From Massospora cicadina (Eukaryota > Entomophthoromycota > Entomophthoromycetes > Entomophthorales > Entomophthoraceae), in NCBI GenBank assembly GCA_022478985.1, contig JAKSZP010005669.1:1-64000 (forward strand): a stretch of 64,000 nucleotides of DNA. Reading direction: 5' to 3'. Position 1 is the first letter of the stretch. Every line of letters starts with the position of its first letter. Both the position numbers and the translations under genes were made by a program. A model generated the notes under the pieces. It was not told the origin of the DNA. It saw only the letters and a list, made by a program, of their open reading frames with translations, and made no database searches. Positions 22,241-33,145 of the stretch are shown here, in pieces.

Positions 22241-22890
22241 TGTAACAAATGGAACCACCCAGATACTGTTTGCCAGATGCCTGAATTTTCAGCCAAGTAA
22301 ATTGATGCTGAAATAGGTCCAACAGCTGAGTTGGACCACTTAGGTAAGAGGGGGTTTAATAATACCAACCTATCTTTAACTCTCGAAATTTTGGGAAATC
22401 TCAGATGCAGAAAAAGAATGGCAGGTAAGCGAGGATGCAAATCCCCAAAGTAACCTTTATTTTTATTTAACACAATAAAATTGAGCAAGGCGTTCCCAGA
22501 ATTTCTCTGGCATTGCAAGCGTGACAAGAAAAAGACAAGCAACTGGGGAGGGCCAATGTCCCAGAAGCTCAAGGGTTTTGTTTTTGTGACAAAACCTTGT
22601 TGCACCCAACGCTCAGGTAAGGCATGAGGCCTAAACGGCCAAGAGAAGCTGCAAAAGTTCCAAACTGAGGTTTGGAATGACAAGGGCTTGACCTTTTAAA
22701 GGTCGCACTTTGGGAAGCCCTCTCCTGGCCATGCTTGAAGCTCTTATTGAGCCTAAAGCATAGCTTGGAGCGGCAAAACCCTGGTTCCAAGCCATCATTA
22801 GTTGGAAATCCCTCAGGCGTTTTGACTTGCAAATAAAGAATCCAAAGTTTGAGTCAAAATGATACAAACGGTTTGAACCATTTCATCACA
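22241..22890 (+). repeat. TRIM right LTR
   Basis: 650 bp partner of 21074-21724. It follows a purine tract, which gives the plus orientation. Confidence 0.85.
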
Positions 22891-23810
22891 AGGGCCAGGA
22901 TGAGGCATGGTCAACATTATTAATGGCAAACCAAGGGCATGGCTTAGTTGATGAATATGCGCAGGTTTTCCATCTGCTGGCAAAGGTGGCTTGGGTTGAA
23001 GACTTGCAATTGTCATGAATAAACAGAAATTATTTGCAGCCTAACTTTATTATGGCATTAACAGCAGCTAAAATTTAGGTTATATAGCTGAAGGAAATCA
23101 TGCTGGCTCAGCAGGTTGAGAAACAGCCTTTATTGGCATGAAACTGGAGTGAAGGGTTGATGTCCCCTGGATGGGTGCAATCACTGGTGGGTGGTCACCA
23201 AGGACACAGTGGTTGGCATGCCATACCCCATAACTTTGGTAATGTACAGCGGGGAGCGCGGCAAGTGAATCTGGATGATTTGAATAAAGTAGTGAGCCAG
23301 GGACAAGAAACAGAGAGTGGATCTAAAAAATGGCACCTTCAAATTTACAATTAAAAACATATCTAAGATCAAATATGAGTCTTATCTTGTCCTCATTTAA
23401 TTGTTCCACTGGAGTTATGTGCACAAAATGGGACAAAATGAGGTGATGACTATGGTGGATACGTGGGAAGAGGAGAATTACGTTGAGTTATCAGTAGCAA
23501 GAAAGCTGGGGTTGTGGATTTAAAAGGGACCCAATGTCATTTTTGCCAATGTTTCAAAAAAAAAACTCCCTTGTGGCTCATGAGCTCCTAGTTGGGACAT
23601 GGAAGGATTCCTTTTGGGTTAAAGAAAAACTTAAGTGCCATGGAAAATTCAACCTATATGATAGTAGTGGGGATGCGGTGGCGGCATCAGTTCTGCGCAA
23701 TAGTTAGTATACCATTTCATGAGGTTGCTTTTAATCAAGGGATGGGATCCCAATGAAGTGAAGGTTGGTAGTAGGATAGTCTCATTCCATGGAAATTAAT
23801 AGCTTAAAAT
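22891..23810 (+). pseudogene. Gypsy-4 gag, C-terminal part, and protease region
   Basis: Continues gag after the TRIM: QDEAWSTLLMANQGHG, then VDEYAQVFHLLAKVAW, a pattern like the core of Ty3-type Gag (aromatic, then E(F/Y)xxxFxxLA). Later sequence to 23810 is heavily broken; zinc knuckle and protease are expected here but I cannot see their motifs. The exact gag end is therefore unknown. Confidence 0.6.
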
Positions 23811-25250
23811 TTGATAAATGCAAAGGAGTTGCCAGATGAATACCAGTATTTTATGAAAATGCTTGGCCTCAAGAAGGATTTGATATCTCCCCTACAGGCC
23901 TGTTTGCTTTCTCTTTTTGTTTTAAGGAGGGGGAGGAGCTACCCAAAGTATGTGCCATTTATCCATTTAACCAGCGAAAAATCAGCATTGGAGGAGCATG
24001 TTGGACCAATGCTGATTGAGGGGCTCATTTGCTTTCCAAATAAGCTGTAGTATCACCAGTGCTGTTAGTATTAAATGGGAGTCAGAGTTGTGGCCATGCG
24101 TGGATTTCTGACAGTTAAATGCAGTTACAAGATCAACCCCTATTCAAAAAATTTACTAGCCGATGATTCCCTAATGGTCATGGGGTGCACACTCTTTATT
24201 AAATTCAACCTCAAAGATGCTTTCACCCAAGTTCCAATGAAACCTAAACAAAGCTATATGGCGTTTAAGTGCTACACAGTATGTTTAAATAGCTAGTATG
24301 GTTGTTTGGGGTGCAAAATGACCTTGAAAGCTTTTCAACGTATGATTGATCATGTCATGGGGTAATGATTGATCATGTCATGGGGGTAATGATTGGCTGC
24401 TGTTGTGTGGCTTACATGAACAATATCTTAGTATTTTCCTATTCAGAGGAGAAACATGTTAATGATGTGTGAGAGGTTTTTGATAAAATTTCTAAGGCAG
24501 GCTTAAGGTTGAAGCCATCCAAATGTGAACTTTACATAAGATCAGTAATGGTCTTGGGAAATAAGGTGTTCCAGGATGGCCTTAGAATCCGTCCAGACAA
24601 GTTGCGTTCTGTGTGGGCGTGGAAGGCCCTGACGAATCAAAAAGGGTGCAGAGCTTTTTAGGAACAGTGAACTTCCTATGGCGGTATTTAAAAGATCTGT
24701 CAGAAATAACCTTAACACTCATGCGTTTGCTTGAAAATGTTCCTTTTGTATAGGTAAAAGAAGAAGATTGGGCATTTAAAGGGTTAAGGGAAAAGTTGCT
24801 CTCAGCTCTTGTTTGGAAATTTAGATCCCAAGTATCCATTTGTGTTGACACAGATGACTCAAATTATGCAGTGGGAGCATTTTTACAAAAGAGGGAGGAT
24901 TGGTGGAACGCCCTGGTTACTATTTTAGTTGTAAGATGATACCAGAGGAAACCAACTATCCAATATATGATAAGGAAATATTGGTGGTATTGGCCCTAAA
25001 GATATGGCAACATCTTCTGCTTTATGCCCGCCATAACTTTGCGGTTTAAATAGTCCATAAGGCCTTGGAATATTACCAGTCCCTTAGGAAGATGGACCAG
25101 AGGCAGGCCCATTATTATATGGAGTTAATTCAGTATATTTTCAAGTGGAATACCATCCAGGATCAGCCAATACCATCACTAATTGGCTGAATAAGGATTC
25201 AGTATATTCCACCAAAAGGGAAGAGCTGGAAGAGTTTAAACAGCCACTTT
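23811..25250 (+). pseudogene. Gypsy-4 reverse transcriptase and RNase H (broken)
   Basis: Begins with LPDEYQYFMKMLG, the usual spacer before RT. The RT shows FIKFNLKDAFTQVPM (about 24200-24240) and YMNN at 24413-24424: both Asp of YMDD have become Asn through G-to-A changes. A 23-bp tandem duplication (about 24347-24392) adds a further frameshift. The RNase H part shows VDTDDSNYAVGAFLQ (about 24843-24888), a typical first Asp block. Integrase follows. Confidence 0.85.
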
Positions 25251-25469
25251 AAGTAATACAGACCAGTTCACAATAATTGAAGTTGGAGAAAGTGAGTTAG
25301 GCACAAAGATCTGCAAGGATCAAAGATAGAGTCTGTTTGGTTGAAAGTTATGGTACAAGTTTGTGGAAGGACAATGGGATGTCCAACACCAAATGTATGA
25401 AAAGAAAAGTAGGTTGTTGTACTACAATTCATGTGTAAGGGTTCCACGTCAGTAATTACAGATGGTGTT

Positions 25470-26530
25470 GTTTTACTCACATGATCATCTGTTAGCAGGT
25501 CATACTGGGGTTGATAAAACATTGAAATTGGGGCGGTGGGACAATTTATGACCAGTCCTTAAAAATGATGTCATGAAATACATCAGAGGATGTCTAATCT
25601 ACGCTAAGAAAAACCCTCAAGGAAGGCACTTACTGGTAAATTGAAACCCTCCAAATTCTTAATCGTTTATGGTCTCAGTTAGTGTGGATTTCATAACATG
25701 ACTACCAAGGGTCCAAGAAAAAGGATGCTATAATAGTAATTGTTGACCATTTAACCAAATACAAAGAATTCTTTCCATGCACAACCCATATTTCAGCAAA
25801 GGGTGCAATGAATATCTTTGTGGATGAGATTTTTGAGCAGTATAGACTACACAAAGAGATCATCTAAGATTCTGGGCCCCACTTCATTTTAAGAATTTTT
25901 AATTTTTTTGGAAAGTTTATTATACATTTGTGTCAATCCTCACCATATCACCCCCAGTCAGATGGGCAAACAAGGAGAGTTAATCAAATACTGGAGCAAT
26001 ATCTCCGTTGTTATGTCTCTTCCTGACAGGATGGCTGGGTTTTGTGGGCCTGATTAGCTCAATTCGCCTACAATAATTGGTGCCAGTCTTTAATGTGAAT
26101 TTCACCATTATTTTCAAAACACAGATTATATCCTACATTAGAGGGAGGATCAGGTAATGGAGGTTGTCAGGGGGCAAATGATCTAGTCAGTACTATGTCT
26201 AGCATTGGGAAAGTATTATAGGGAAACTTGGAACAGGCTATCACATGGCAAAACAGCAAGCAGAATGGCTTAGAGCTCCAGATCCTCAGTTTGGACCTAG
26301 AGATTGGTACTCATTTTGGCAAAAAACTATGCCATACCAGTGAAGAGTCAGAAGTTGGGTCCAATGGCCTTAGACCCATATAAGTTTCACCATGCCATAA
26401 ATGAGGTCACAGCTGAAATAGAGCTTCTGGAGGGGTCTAAGGACCATCCAGTAATCCATGCATCACAGCTGCACCCATTTAAAGGAGTAAAACCCAGTTG
26501 GCCTGGACTATTAAGCCCATGGAAGGATGA
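25470..26530 (+). pseudogene. Gypsy-4 integrase (broken)
   Basis: The zinc-binding region starts with SHDHLLAGHTGVDKTL (about 25475-25530), with the paired His of the H2C2 motif. The DDE core follows in shifting frames. An open stretch 26304-26540 contains KLGPMALDPYKF and HASQLHPFKG, the GPY/F-type C-terminal module that precedes the chromodomain in chromoviruses. Stops are common in the core. Confidence 0.8.
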
Positions 26531-26539
26531 TGGATGGTA

Positions 26540-26690
26540 ATATGAGGGTTATTAGATTTTGAATGCGCATTGGATCAGAGGACGCCAAAATTTCCTAGTA
26601 AAGTGTAATGGGTACCCTGTGGAGGAAGTGAAATGACAGATTCAGGAGGAATGTGCTTGATGCTAGAATAAAAGTAAGTTTCTTGCCTCA
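26540..26690 (+). pseudogene. Gypsy-4 chromodomain remnant
   Basis: Directly after the GPY module: WIRGRQNFLVKCNGYPVEE, matching the chromodomain core RRxxxxYLVKWKGYP. One aromatic-cage Trp is Cys. Such domains direct integration to heterochromatin in other chromoviruses. Confidence 0.7.
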
Positions 26691-26701
26691 CAGGGGGGTG
26701 A
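26688..26701 (+). other. Gypsy-4 polypurine tract
   Basis: ACAGGGGGGTGA lies immediately before the 3' LTR start TGTAAC at 26702. Position and composition fit. Confidence 0.6.
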
Positions 26702-27379
26702 TGTAACAGATCCAGAGCAGCCTGATCCTTACATTGACCTAGCTAGTGAAATCTCGCATTATTAGAAGAAAATGAAGGTTGAATTATCAAAAATTAATTC
26801 AATAGAGGAACATATAGTGGATCATTTTTCCATAGGTAAGGACTCCAAGGTACAGGAGTGGATGTTAATTCAGTAGAATTACTCTCAACTGGCCTGAATG
26901 CTTCGAGTTGTGATAAAATGGGACACTAAATTGTGTACCATTATATGGGAATCTCTTAGGAGTTCAAGAAAGCATAAAAGCATAAATAGAAATAGCAGCA
27001 GATATATTAAGATGAAGATGAGATTCAAAGAGTCAAAACTGTCTTCTAGAGTGCATAACAATCTAAAATAATAGTGAAATTAGTCTTATTTAAAGATATA
27101 AAATTGTTATTTTATATTAAAGAAATATTAGTTAAGAGAATGAGCTCATACAGTGAGATAGGCCAGGCGTTGGCCTCATTCTAGACATTGTCTTGGAGAC
27201 AAACCGTGCTGTTAGCTTGTAGAATCGTCAGAACTGTTGTTCAAGATTAGGGCGCAAACTCCTGATATAGCGTACATGTTTATGGATTGGTATTAGCCAG
27301 CCTATCAATATGTGGTCTCTTACATGGCTAGTACTGCCCAATGCATTTGTGGCGTGCTGGCGTGAACTAACCCACTACA
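26702..27379 (+). repeat. Gypsy-4 3' LTR
   Basis: 678 bp, begins TGTAACAGATCC and ends ACCCACTACA. Partner of the 5' LTR. Confidence 0.85.
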
Positions 27380-27822
27380 TTATAGACCTTACCGCATTGC
27401 TTTAAAGGTAGGTCATGCCTCCTATCAGTTTAGCCTTCCACCAAAGTTTCACATCTTTTCCACATTTATATGAGCAAACCAACTCAGTTTGAGGGCCCCC
27501 TCCTGAGACTTCTGAGTCATATCTCATAGATGGGACATCTGATTGGGAAGTGGAGGTGTTTGTGGCCTCCCCATATAAGAAAAAGGCTCAAATACCTCAT
27601 ATTGTGGAAAGGTTTTGATGTCATGGAGAACAGCTGGGTTCCAGCCTGTGATTGTGCTCATGCACAGAACCTCCTTGATAGATTCCACAAGCGCTTTCCC
27701 AATGCTGCAGGCCCCAAGGCAACCAATGAAGCAACCACCATGAAACTTGCTCCTTCTCACAGAGACTTTTCCCCTGATAACACCCATGAAAGAGGGGTGG
27801 TGCCTCATAAGCCAGAGGGCAA
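27380..27822 (+). pseudogene. Gypsy-2 integrase tail and chromodomain
   Basis: Resumes Gypsy-2 after Gypsy-4: a RIALKVGHASYQFSLPPKF segment (GPY module end), then PPPETSESYLIDG and the chromodomain LKYLILWKGFDVMENSW (about 27580-27640), then CAHAQNLLDRFHKRFPNA (about 27655-27710). The frame 27530-27949 is open for 139 codons. The aromatic and WKG residues of the chromodomain core survive, making this the best preserved chromodomain in the window. The homologous minus-strand part of Gypsy-5 is at 44560-44760. Confidence 0.85.
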
Positions 27823-28800
27823 TGTCATGACCCATAACATAACTATGAGTACTTGTTGCAAGGACAAGGAGGAGATCAACAAGGGTAAAAGGATCAAGTT
27901 GGTCGCCTTTTTTGGCCTAAATTATACCCTATTCCAATCTTGGGCTTAAGTCTGGCCATGTTGGTTTTAAGGCTATGTGTGATGGGGCAGCTGGAAATTC
28001 ATATATGACTTGAATTTTTCTAGTTATTAATTAACAAGGGTGAGTCATTGTATTTAATGGGAAATTTGTACTTGAATCCCATTTGGTTTATCATATTTCA
28101 CAATCAGGAAAATTACAACTCTAGTCAATTGCACAAGGTTTGGACCTCTAAAGTTATAGCACTACTTCTGATAGTAAGTTGATATTATTGCCTAGATTTT
28201 TGTTCAGTACTGCAGCAAGTTGATCATGGCCCTCCTACCTCAATTCCTTTATAGTCTTTTTGCTGAGACCAATATCTTTGTCAGTTGACTATTTAACAAA
28301 AAACTCTATCTGATTCTTATCAGATGAAGCCTTGGTTTGACCTTGTCGCTGACCTCTTTGAGGAGGTCTCTAACATTATAGGTCATTTTATACTTACTAA
28401 CTTATATACAATCCTATTTTGCTCTGGTGGAACCTGGGCCCCTCTGGCTTGAAGCTCTGAGAGTCTAGACTCTGAGTTGCACTTGGTGATAGACTCCTCC
28501 TTGGCATTTTACCAAGTCCTTGCCTTTTTAGTCTATCTAGCTATTTATATAATTTTTTGTACCCTCTTATTGGTCCATTTAGTACTGACACCATTTGTTG
28601 TTCTCTTTTTTCTTTGCTGATATTGGTTTGTTACTTGATTGTGTGGTTGTGCATTCCTCACTACCACTCCAGGAATGGGAGAATTACAAGCACTCTCCTT
28701 ACAGTTACTTTGTTTTGCACCTCAACGGCATCATTACCTGTGCCCTAATGGTGCCTATAAGATAATTGTAATTTAAAGAGTTTTATAGATGACAAAAATT
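27823..28800 (+). repeat. Putative Gypsy-2 3' LTR (right end uncertain)
   Basis: Starts TGTCATGACC after a purine-rich stretch, at the same point past the chromodomain where the related Gypsy-5 LTR begins (on the element strand TGTCATG). No partner copy is in the window because the 5' end of Gypsy-2 is missing, so the right end is a guess. No gene is recognised in it. Confidence 0.4.
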
Positions 28801-28968
28801 AAATCAGTACTTGGCGGAAAGAAAAGGTTTACTATGGAATCTTTCCATAATCTAAATTAGAAGTTGAACTAGTACGTTAATCTATCTTCGTTTAGTTTTT
28901 AATATGACAATATTATTTGAAACTGAAATGTTACCATTTTAATCTAATCGGCGTATATATACAAAATA

Positions 28969-29096
28969 CAGTAAACCCTGTTAGGTATGAAACCTTTATA
29001 AAATGGGAAGCCTGTCTAAGCCGGAAAACTAATTTGTTAAACTCTATGAAGATGAAAAATCTGATAATCGCGTTCCGCCTTAGACAGGCTTTACTG
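28969..29096. mobile_element. Pogo/Tc1-mariner-like MITE
   Basis: 128 bp with inverted ends CAGTAAACCCTGTTAGG and, on the other strand, CAGTAAAGCCTGTCTAAGG, flanked by TA on both sides (28967-28968, 29097-29098). The end sequence CAGTAAA.CCTGTCTAAG is typical of pogo/Tigger-type elements. A second CCTGTCTAAGCCGG block lies internally. No ORF. Confidence 0.7.
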
Positions 29097-30910
29097 TAAT
29101 AGATAATCTTGAGTTGACAGGTTTTTTATTTATTGGTTGAGGTTCCTTGACATATTTCATACATCAAAGCAGAAAAAATAGATCGATTAATTTTGTAGCA
29201 AAATCCAAATCTACTAGAATTGCAAACTCACGTGTTAAGCTTATCCTTACTAATGCCGAATTAGTAAACAGTTCTGTTTTATTTTCGGAGGTTACTTTTT
29301 CATCACTATTACCTGGAAGGGAGGTTTAGAGGTTTGAATTTATAACTTGAAATTTGCATTACCTCATTAGATTGAGCTCCTCATAACTAAATTGCCTTAG
29401 AAGGAAAGTCACCATTCGGCTAAAGCCCAAATTGGTTTGAAATTTAAACAGCTAAATTCTACAGTTAAGGGGCTACCTTGACTCCTCTGTCACGACGATG
29501 ATTCAGTTTTAGTCCCCGATTGAAACATTTTGTTATTTTTAGCGAACGTCACATGGATCAGTACAATTAACATGAGGTTTAGCTTGTGATAAATCCTTGA
29601 TTAGTTTAGCGAAAAATGTAATCTAATCTTTGAGCTCAAAATAGCATTAAATTATCAATGCTTGAATGAATGAGCACGAGATTACACTCTTAAAAAATAT
29701 TAACCCCTAAGTCAAACTAACTTAACTATCTCTAAATAGCTAGTAACAAGGGATAAATGTAATTTAGAAAACCCTATATTTTGAAAATTTAAATCTAAAA
29801 ATATCTAAATATTAAGGCTGCTTTCTAGTCCCATTTCATATCAACCTTGTAGCAGTCGGTATTGTTAACCGACACAACTTGAATCATTTACTTGGTTATG
29901 GTGAGAAAAATTAACTCTGGTATTGACTTATATTGATTTGTATATGATCATATATCCCGTGTCAATAACACTTATTCTAACAACTTTTCTAAGCTTATTG
30001 GGACGAGTACTTAATTATGAGATGGAAACACTGGAAATCGAGCATAGATTACGATGAAACCATTTAATAAAAACGATAGGTGAAAATTGAGATTGCTAGA
30101 CGCATCATGTTTAACGAAAGAATGTATTCTAAGCCAGTTAACACACAGTAAAAATAAATAATATTTCTCTTGCAACGACATCAGATTATAGTTTGATCTA
30201 TAGTCCCAATTTATATTATATGAAACCTTACAGATTCTAAAGGTTAAACAATATCTTCAAGCATTTCCATATTGAACCAAATCTACTTGAACTACTCTAA
30301 GTGCTTGCATTCAGCAGTAGAACTCATACAGTTTATAAAAGTATGCTCAATCTATGATATATGTAATTAGATAATTTTTAGCTTCCAATACTATTAATAT
30401 GAATATTATATACTGTTATAAGCAATAATACGGAGAAAGTAAATATAAACCCCATCAGGTAAAAAAGCTTTAGTCTGCAAAAAATATGATTATAGTTAAA
30501 GAAGCCACAAAATTGTAAAATATATAACTTATATCTTTCTAATTATAGTCTAGTTTATTTTTTGTACAACATTTTGTGCTATAAAATAATATTGATAATT
30601 ATATAAACATTCATTCTGCACACATAAATATACCTATCAAACTTTCAAATCTAACAAAAAGAAATTTCAATTGTAGATTTAGTATAGCTTTTATTTACCA
30701 CTGCTACTATATGAAGAAGCTAATATAGGTTTTAGTATACTATATTAAATACTAATAAAACCTAAAAACTTTGCCTTGAAATTTATAAACAGGTTAATAA
30801 TTAAAAATCATAAGGCTCCAAAACTATATCATAAGTACTATTTATGGTATTGCCTACAGTAAGTTTGAGAAGTAGTAAAAGATCCTTTCTAAAAGTGAGA
30901 TTAAGGACCA
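29097..30910. other. AT-rich stretch, nothing recognised
   Basis: About 1.8 kb of strongly AT-rich DNA. No open frame of interest, no LTR ends or conserved retroelement motif seen on either strand. It may be old host DNA or unrecognisable transposon residue; it is the left target flank of Gypsy-5. Confidence 0.5.
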
Positions 30911-31633
30911 TGTCAAGAGAGTATCTATAACTCTCCAGTTCCTATCTTGGCAGTGCATGAAGCACTGGACCAAAACAAGGGAACTCGTCATTAAATTGAA
31001 CATAAAAATAGACCAACAGAGGGAGCTAAAGCTAAGAAGACATAGGGCAAGGGTAATGAGCACTGTGAAAGTAATAATAACTCAAGCATTTTTCAGAACT
31101 TGGCTGTGGCCCAGAGGGCTGTTACTAACTGAGTTTGGTACAGGGGTAGAATGCAATGGTGACTGGGTTTGGAGGGACCAAGTAGGACCAGCAATGTACC
31201 TGAGGCTGTGATGCTTTTAAATAATTTAAATTTGGTTAACACATCTCAAGACTTCCTCAAAGAGGTCCACGCACAGGTTACCCAAGTCAACACATATAAA
31301 AACGTAAAATGAATACGGGGTTTATTAGGAAAGATGACAAAGAGAAACGTTGGACTTGAGCAAAGATAAGCCAACTCAGGGAAATTTTGGATTGGTGGAA
31401 GTGGTACCAAGTCTTGGTGCACCAAATAGGTACAAGCTTCCATCTGAAAGGGCCACATACCTTAGAAATTGACTTTACTCAAGTAATCAACTGAAGTTGA
31501 ACCTGACCTGAGCTCACAATTTCATAAATGGAACAGATTTTGAAACCCCATTCCCCAATTAACTGAATTGACCCATCATCATTTAATTCAAAACCCATTC
31601 ATTTTAGCCCTAGAGCTGAAACAGGGGTCTGGG
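30911..31633 (-). repeat. Gypsy-5 left LTR, part 1
   Basis: Begins TGTCAAGAGAGTATCTATAA, matching 48752 onward, and is interrupted at the CTGGG target by Gypsy-6. Confidence 0.9.
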
Positions 31634-33145
31634 TGTAAGTCCAGGGGAACATCCTCTGTGCATGGATAAGGCAATCTTTCTGTTTCCAAATAAAAAGGGC
31701 CCAAAGAGGGAGGCTATACCCCTTGTCACCCAGGGAAACCTCGCCCACATGGTATATGAGTGCTGGGTAACAGCCTTCCCCCTTTGAATTCCTCCCCCAG
31801 TACCCTTACTCACCTTGGTCGACCTTATCTTCCAGATTAAGGAAATCTGTGCTGAGATCACTAAATCAAAATCGAAGCATCTGAAACTGATGGTAATCAA
31901 GCCTGACAATTGGAAACCACATAGTAAAAAAGGGACAAATATCAAGTTATTGACCAGAATTACTGATGGTTTTGACTCAGCCAGAAGTAAAATCACCAAT
32001 GCTAACCCCCTCTTAAAATTGTTGAGGATGATCCCCAATGGGCAGATGGTATCTTCAAAAACCATTGCCAATGGTTTAAACCCCTATCCAGCAAATCAAT
32101 AGTTGCAGCTGACATAACTCATTTGACCAAATGAATGCCTCAGCGACCAGACATGGGCAGATTGGACATCCCAAACAAGTTTCCAACCAATTGGGACCAC
32201 CCCTACATGGGGTGGCACTGGGGAATTCTTGTTGCTCATCAGGCCAGATGCTGTTGTGCCAACCAATGGAAATGCAGTTAAGTCTCAGTTCAGGTGTTCG
32301 AGGTCAAACCAACAGCAACTCAGCCTGCTGCCAAATCTTTCAATGTCAGTTCCCATTAAGATTATCCGCCCCCTCCCCCAAAAATTCGCCAGTTTAGGTC
32401 AAATTTGAGGGACCTGATCCCTGCTTGCTCCCACATCAATCAAACACTAATTAATCAGCTGCATTGCACTAAAGAAAATATTGGTCAAGTCTCTTCATTT
32501 TCCTTTCAATAAATTTTTGCCATAACCATCAATTTTTACTTCATTGATATCCTTCTTGCCAAAGCCCCTGATGGCATTAAACTGGTGGCCTGTCAGTACC
32601 TAAACTGGATGGTCATTACCAGTTTTGATGATTATAATAACTCCCACCATTTACCAACGTTTATGGATTAGATTGTCTTATCATGTATGGTTAACCTTAA
32701 GTTTTAAAATAATAATTCCCACCATCATCAACTGAATTTAATGTGCAAGACACTTCTGGAAATTTAACCCCCTCATTGCAACTATCCGCCATCAATATAC
32801 TGGGATCTTGTGGCCTTACATCCACCTTTTCCAAGTAAGGATCCGCCCCCTGGTCTCATCAGTTGTATTGAACCCACCCACCAGCAACCCTCTAGAAACC
32901 ATCCCAGTGATACAATCCCCTGCAGAGAGACCCCCAGTGTCTGGGGTTGTTTCCATTTGGTTTATTTTTGTGTTTCTTTTAACGCTTGTTATACACCAAA
33001 GAGTTATCATTTCCTAATTTGCAGCCCCATACAACGTCATATGAGTGGCAATGCCCCTGGAATTCTGGATTGCTTTTTGGGTGCTCACCATCCTGACTGG
33101 AAGGATGGTCTAAACTTCTTCTGCTGTTTTCATTAAATAATTGAC
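31634..33145 (+). repeat. Gypsy-6 5' LTR
   Basis: Begins TGTAAGTCCAGG. The right end is near 33145 by alignment to the 3' LTR (ends ...TTTCATGACA); an 8-bp difference there leaves a few bases of doubt. It has about 75 bp near 32640-32730, flanked by TCCCACCAT direct repeats, that the 3' LTR lacks. Confidence 0.85.

Larger units (their letters stand above)
21074..22890. mobile_element. TRIM-like miniature LTR retrotransposon inside gag
   Basis: Two direct repeats of 650 bp (21074-21724, 22241-22890), both starting TGTAACAAATGG and ending TTTCATCACA, enclose only 516 bp. The flanks are AGGGT (21069-21073) and AGGGC (22891-22895), a 5-bp duplication with one change. Removing the element plus one duplicate restores an open gag frame across the junction. 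A purine tract (about 22210-22230) precedes the right repeat. There is no coding capacity of note, which fits a terminal-repeat retrotransposon in miniature. Confidence 0.85.
19945..27379 (+). mobile_element. Gypsy-4: chromovirus with both LTRs
   Basis: LTRs at about 19945-20612 and 26702-27379 share blocks such as CCTGATCCTTACATTGACCT and CCCAATGCATT. The internal region encodes gag (split by a TRIM), RT, RNase H, integrase and a chromodomain, all on the plus strand and all broken. A purine tract precedes the 3' LTR. A convincing target duplication is not visible: the first bases of the 5' LTR are mutated (TTTAAT where the 3' LTR has TGTAAC). Confidence 0.88.
6600..28800 (+). mobile_element. 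Gypsy-2: chromovirus in four pieces, split by three insertions
   Basis: Pieces at about 6600-8581, 14261-14773, 19895-19944 and 27380 onward are collinear parts of one plus-strand element. The integrase core stops at 8581 and resumes at 14261-14266. The post-core region stops at 14773 and resumes at 19895. The final integrase segment and chromodomain appear after 27379. The order matches Gypsy-5, a relative on the minus strand: both share segments like PPPETxExYLxDG and VASxxxxRRLKYL around the chromodomain. The interrupters are Gypsy-3, LINE-B and Gypsy-4. The gag and protease portions are missing or unrecognisable. Confidence 0.8.
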
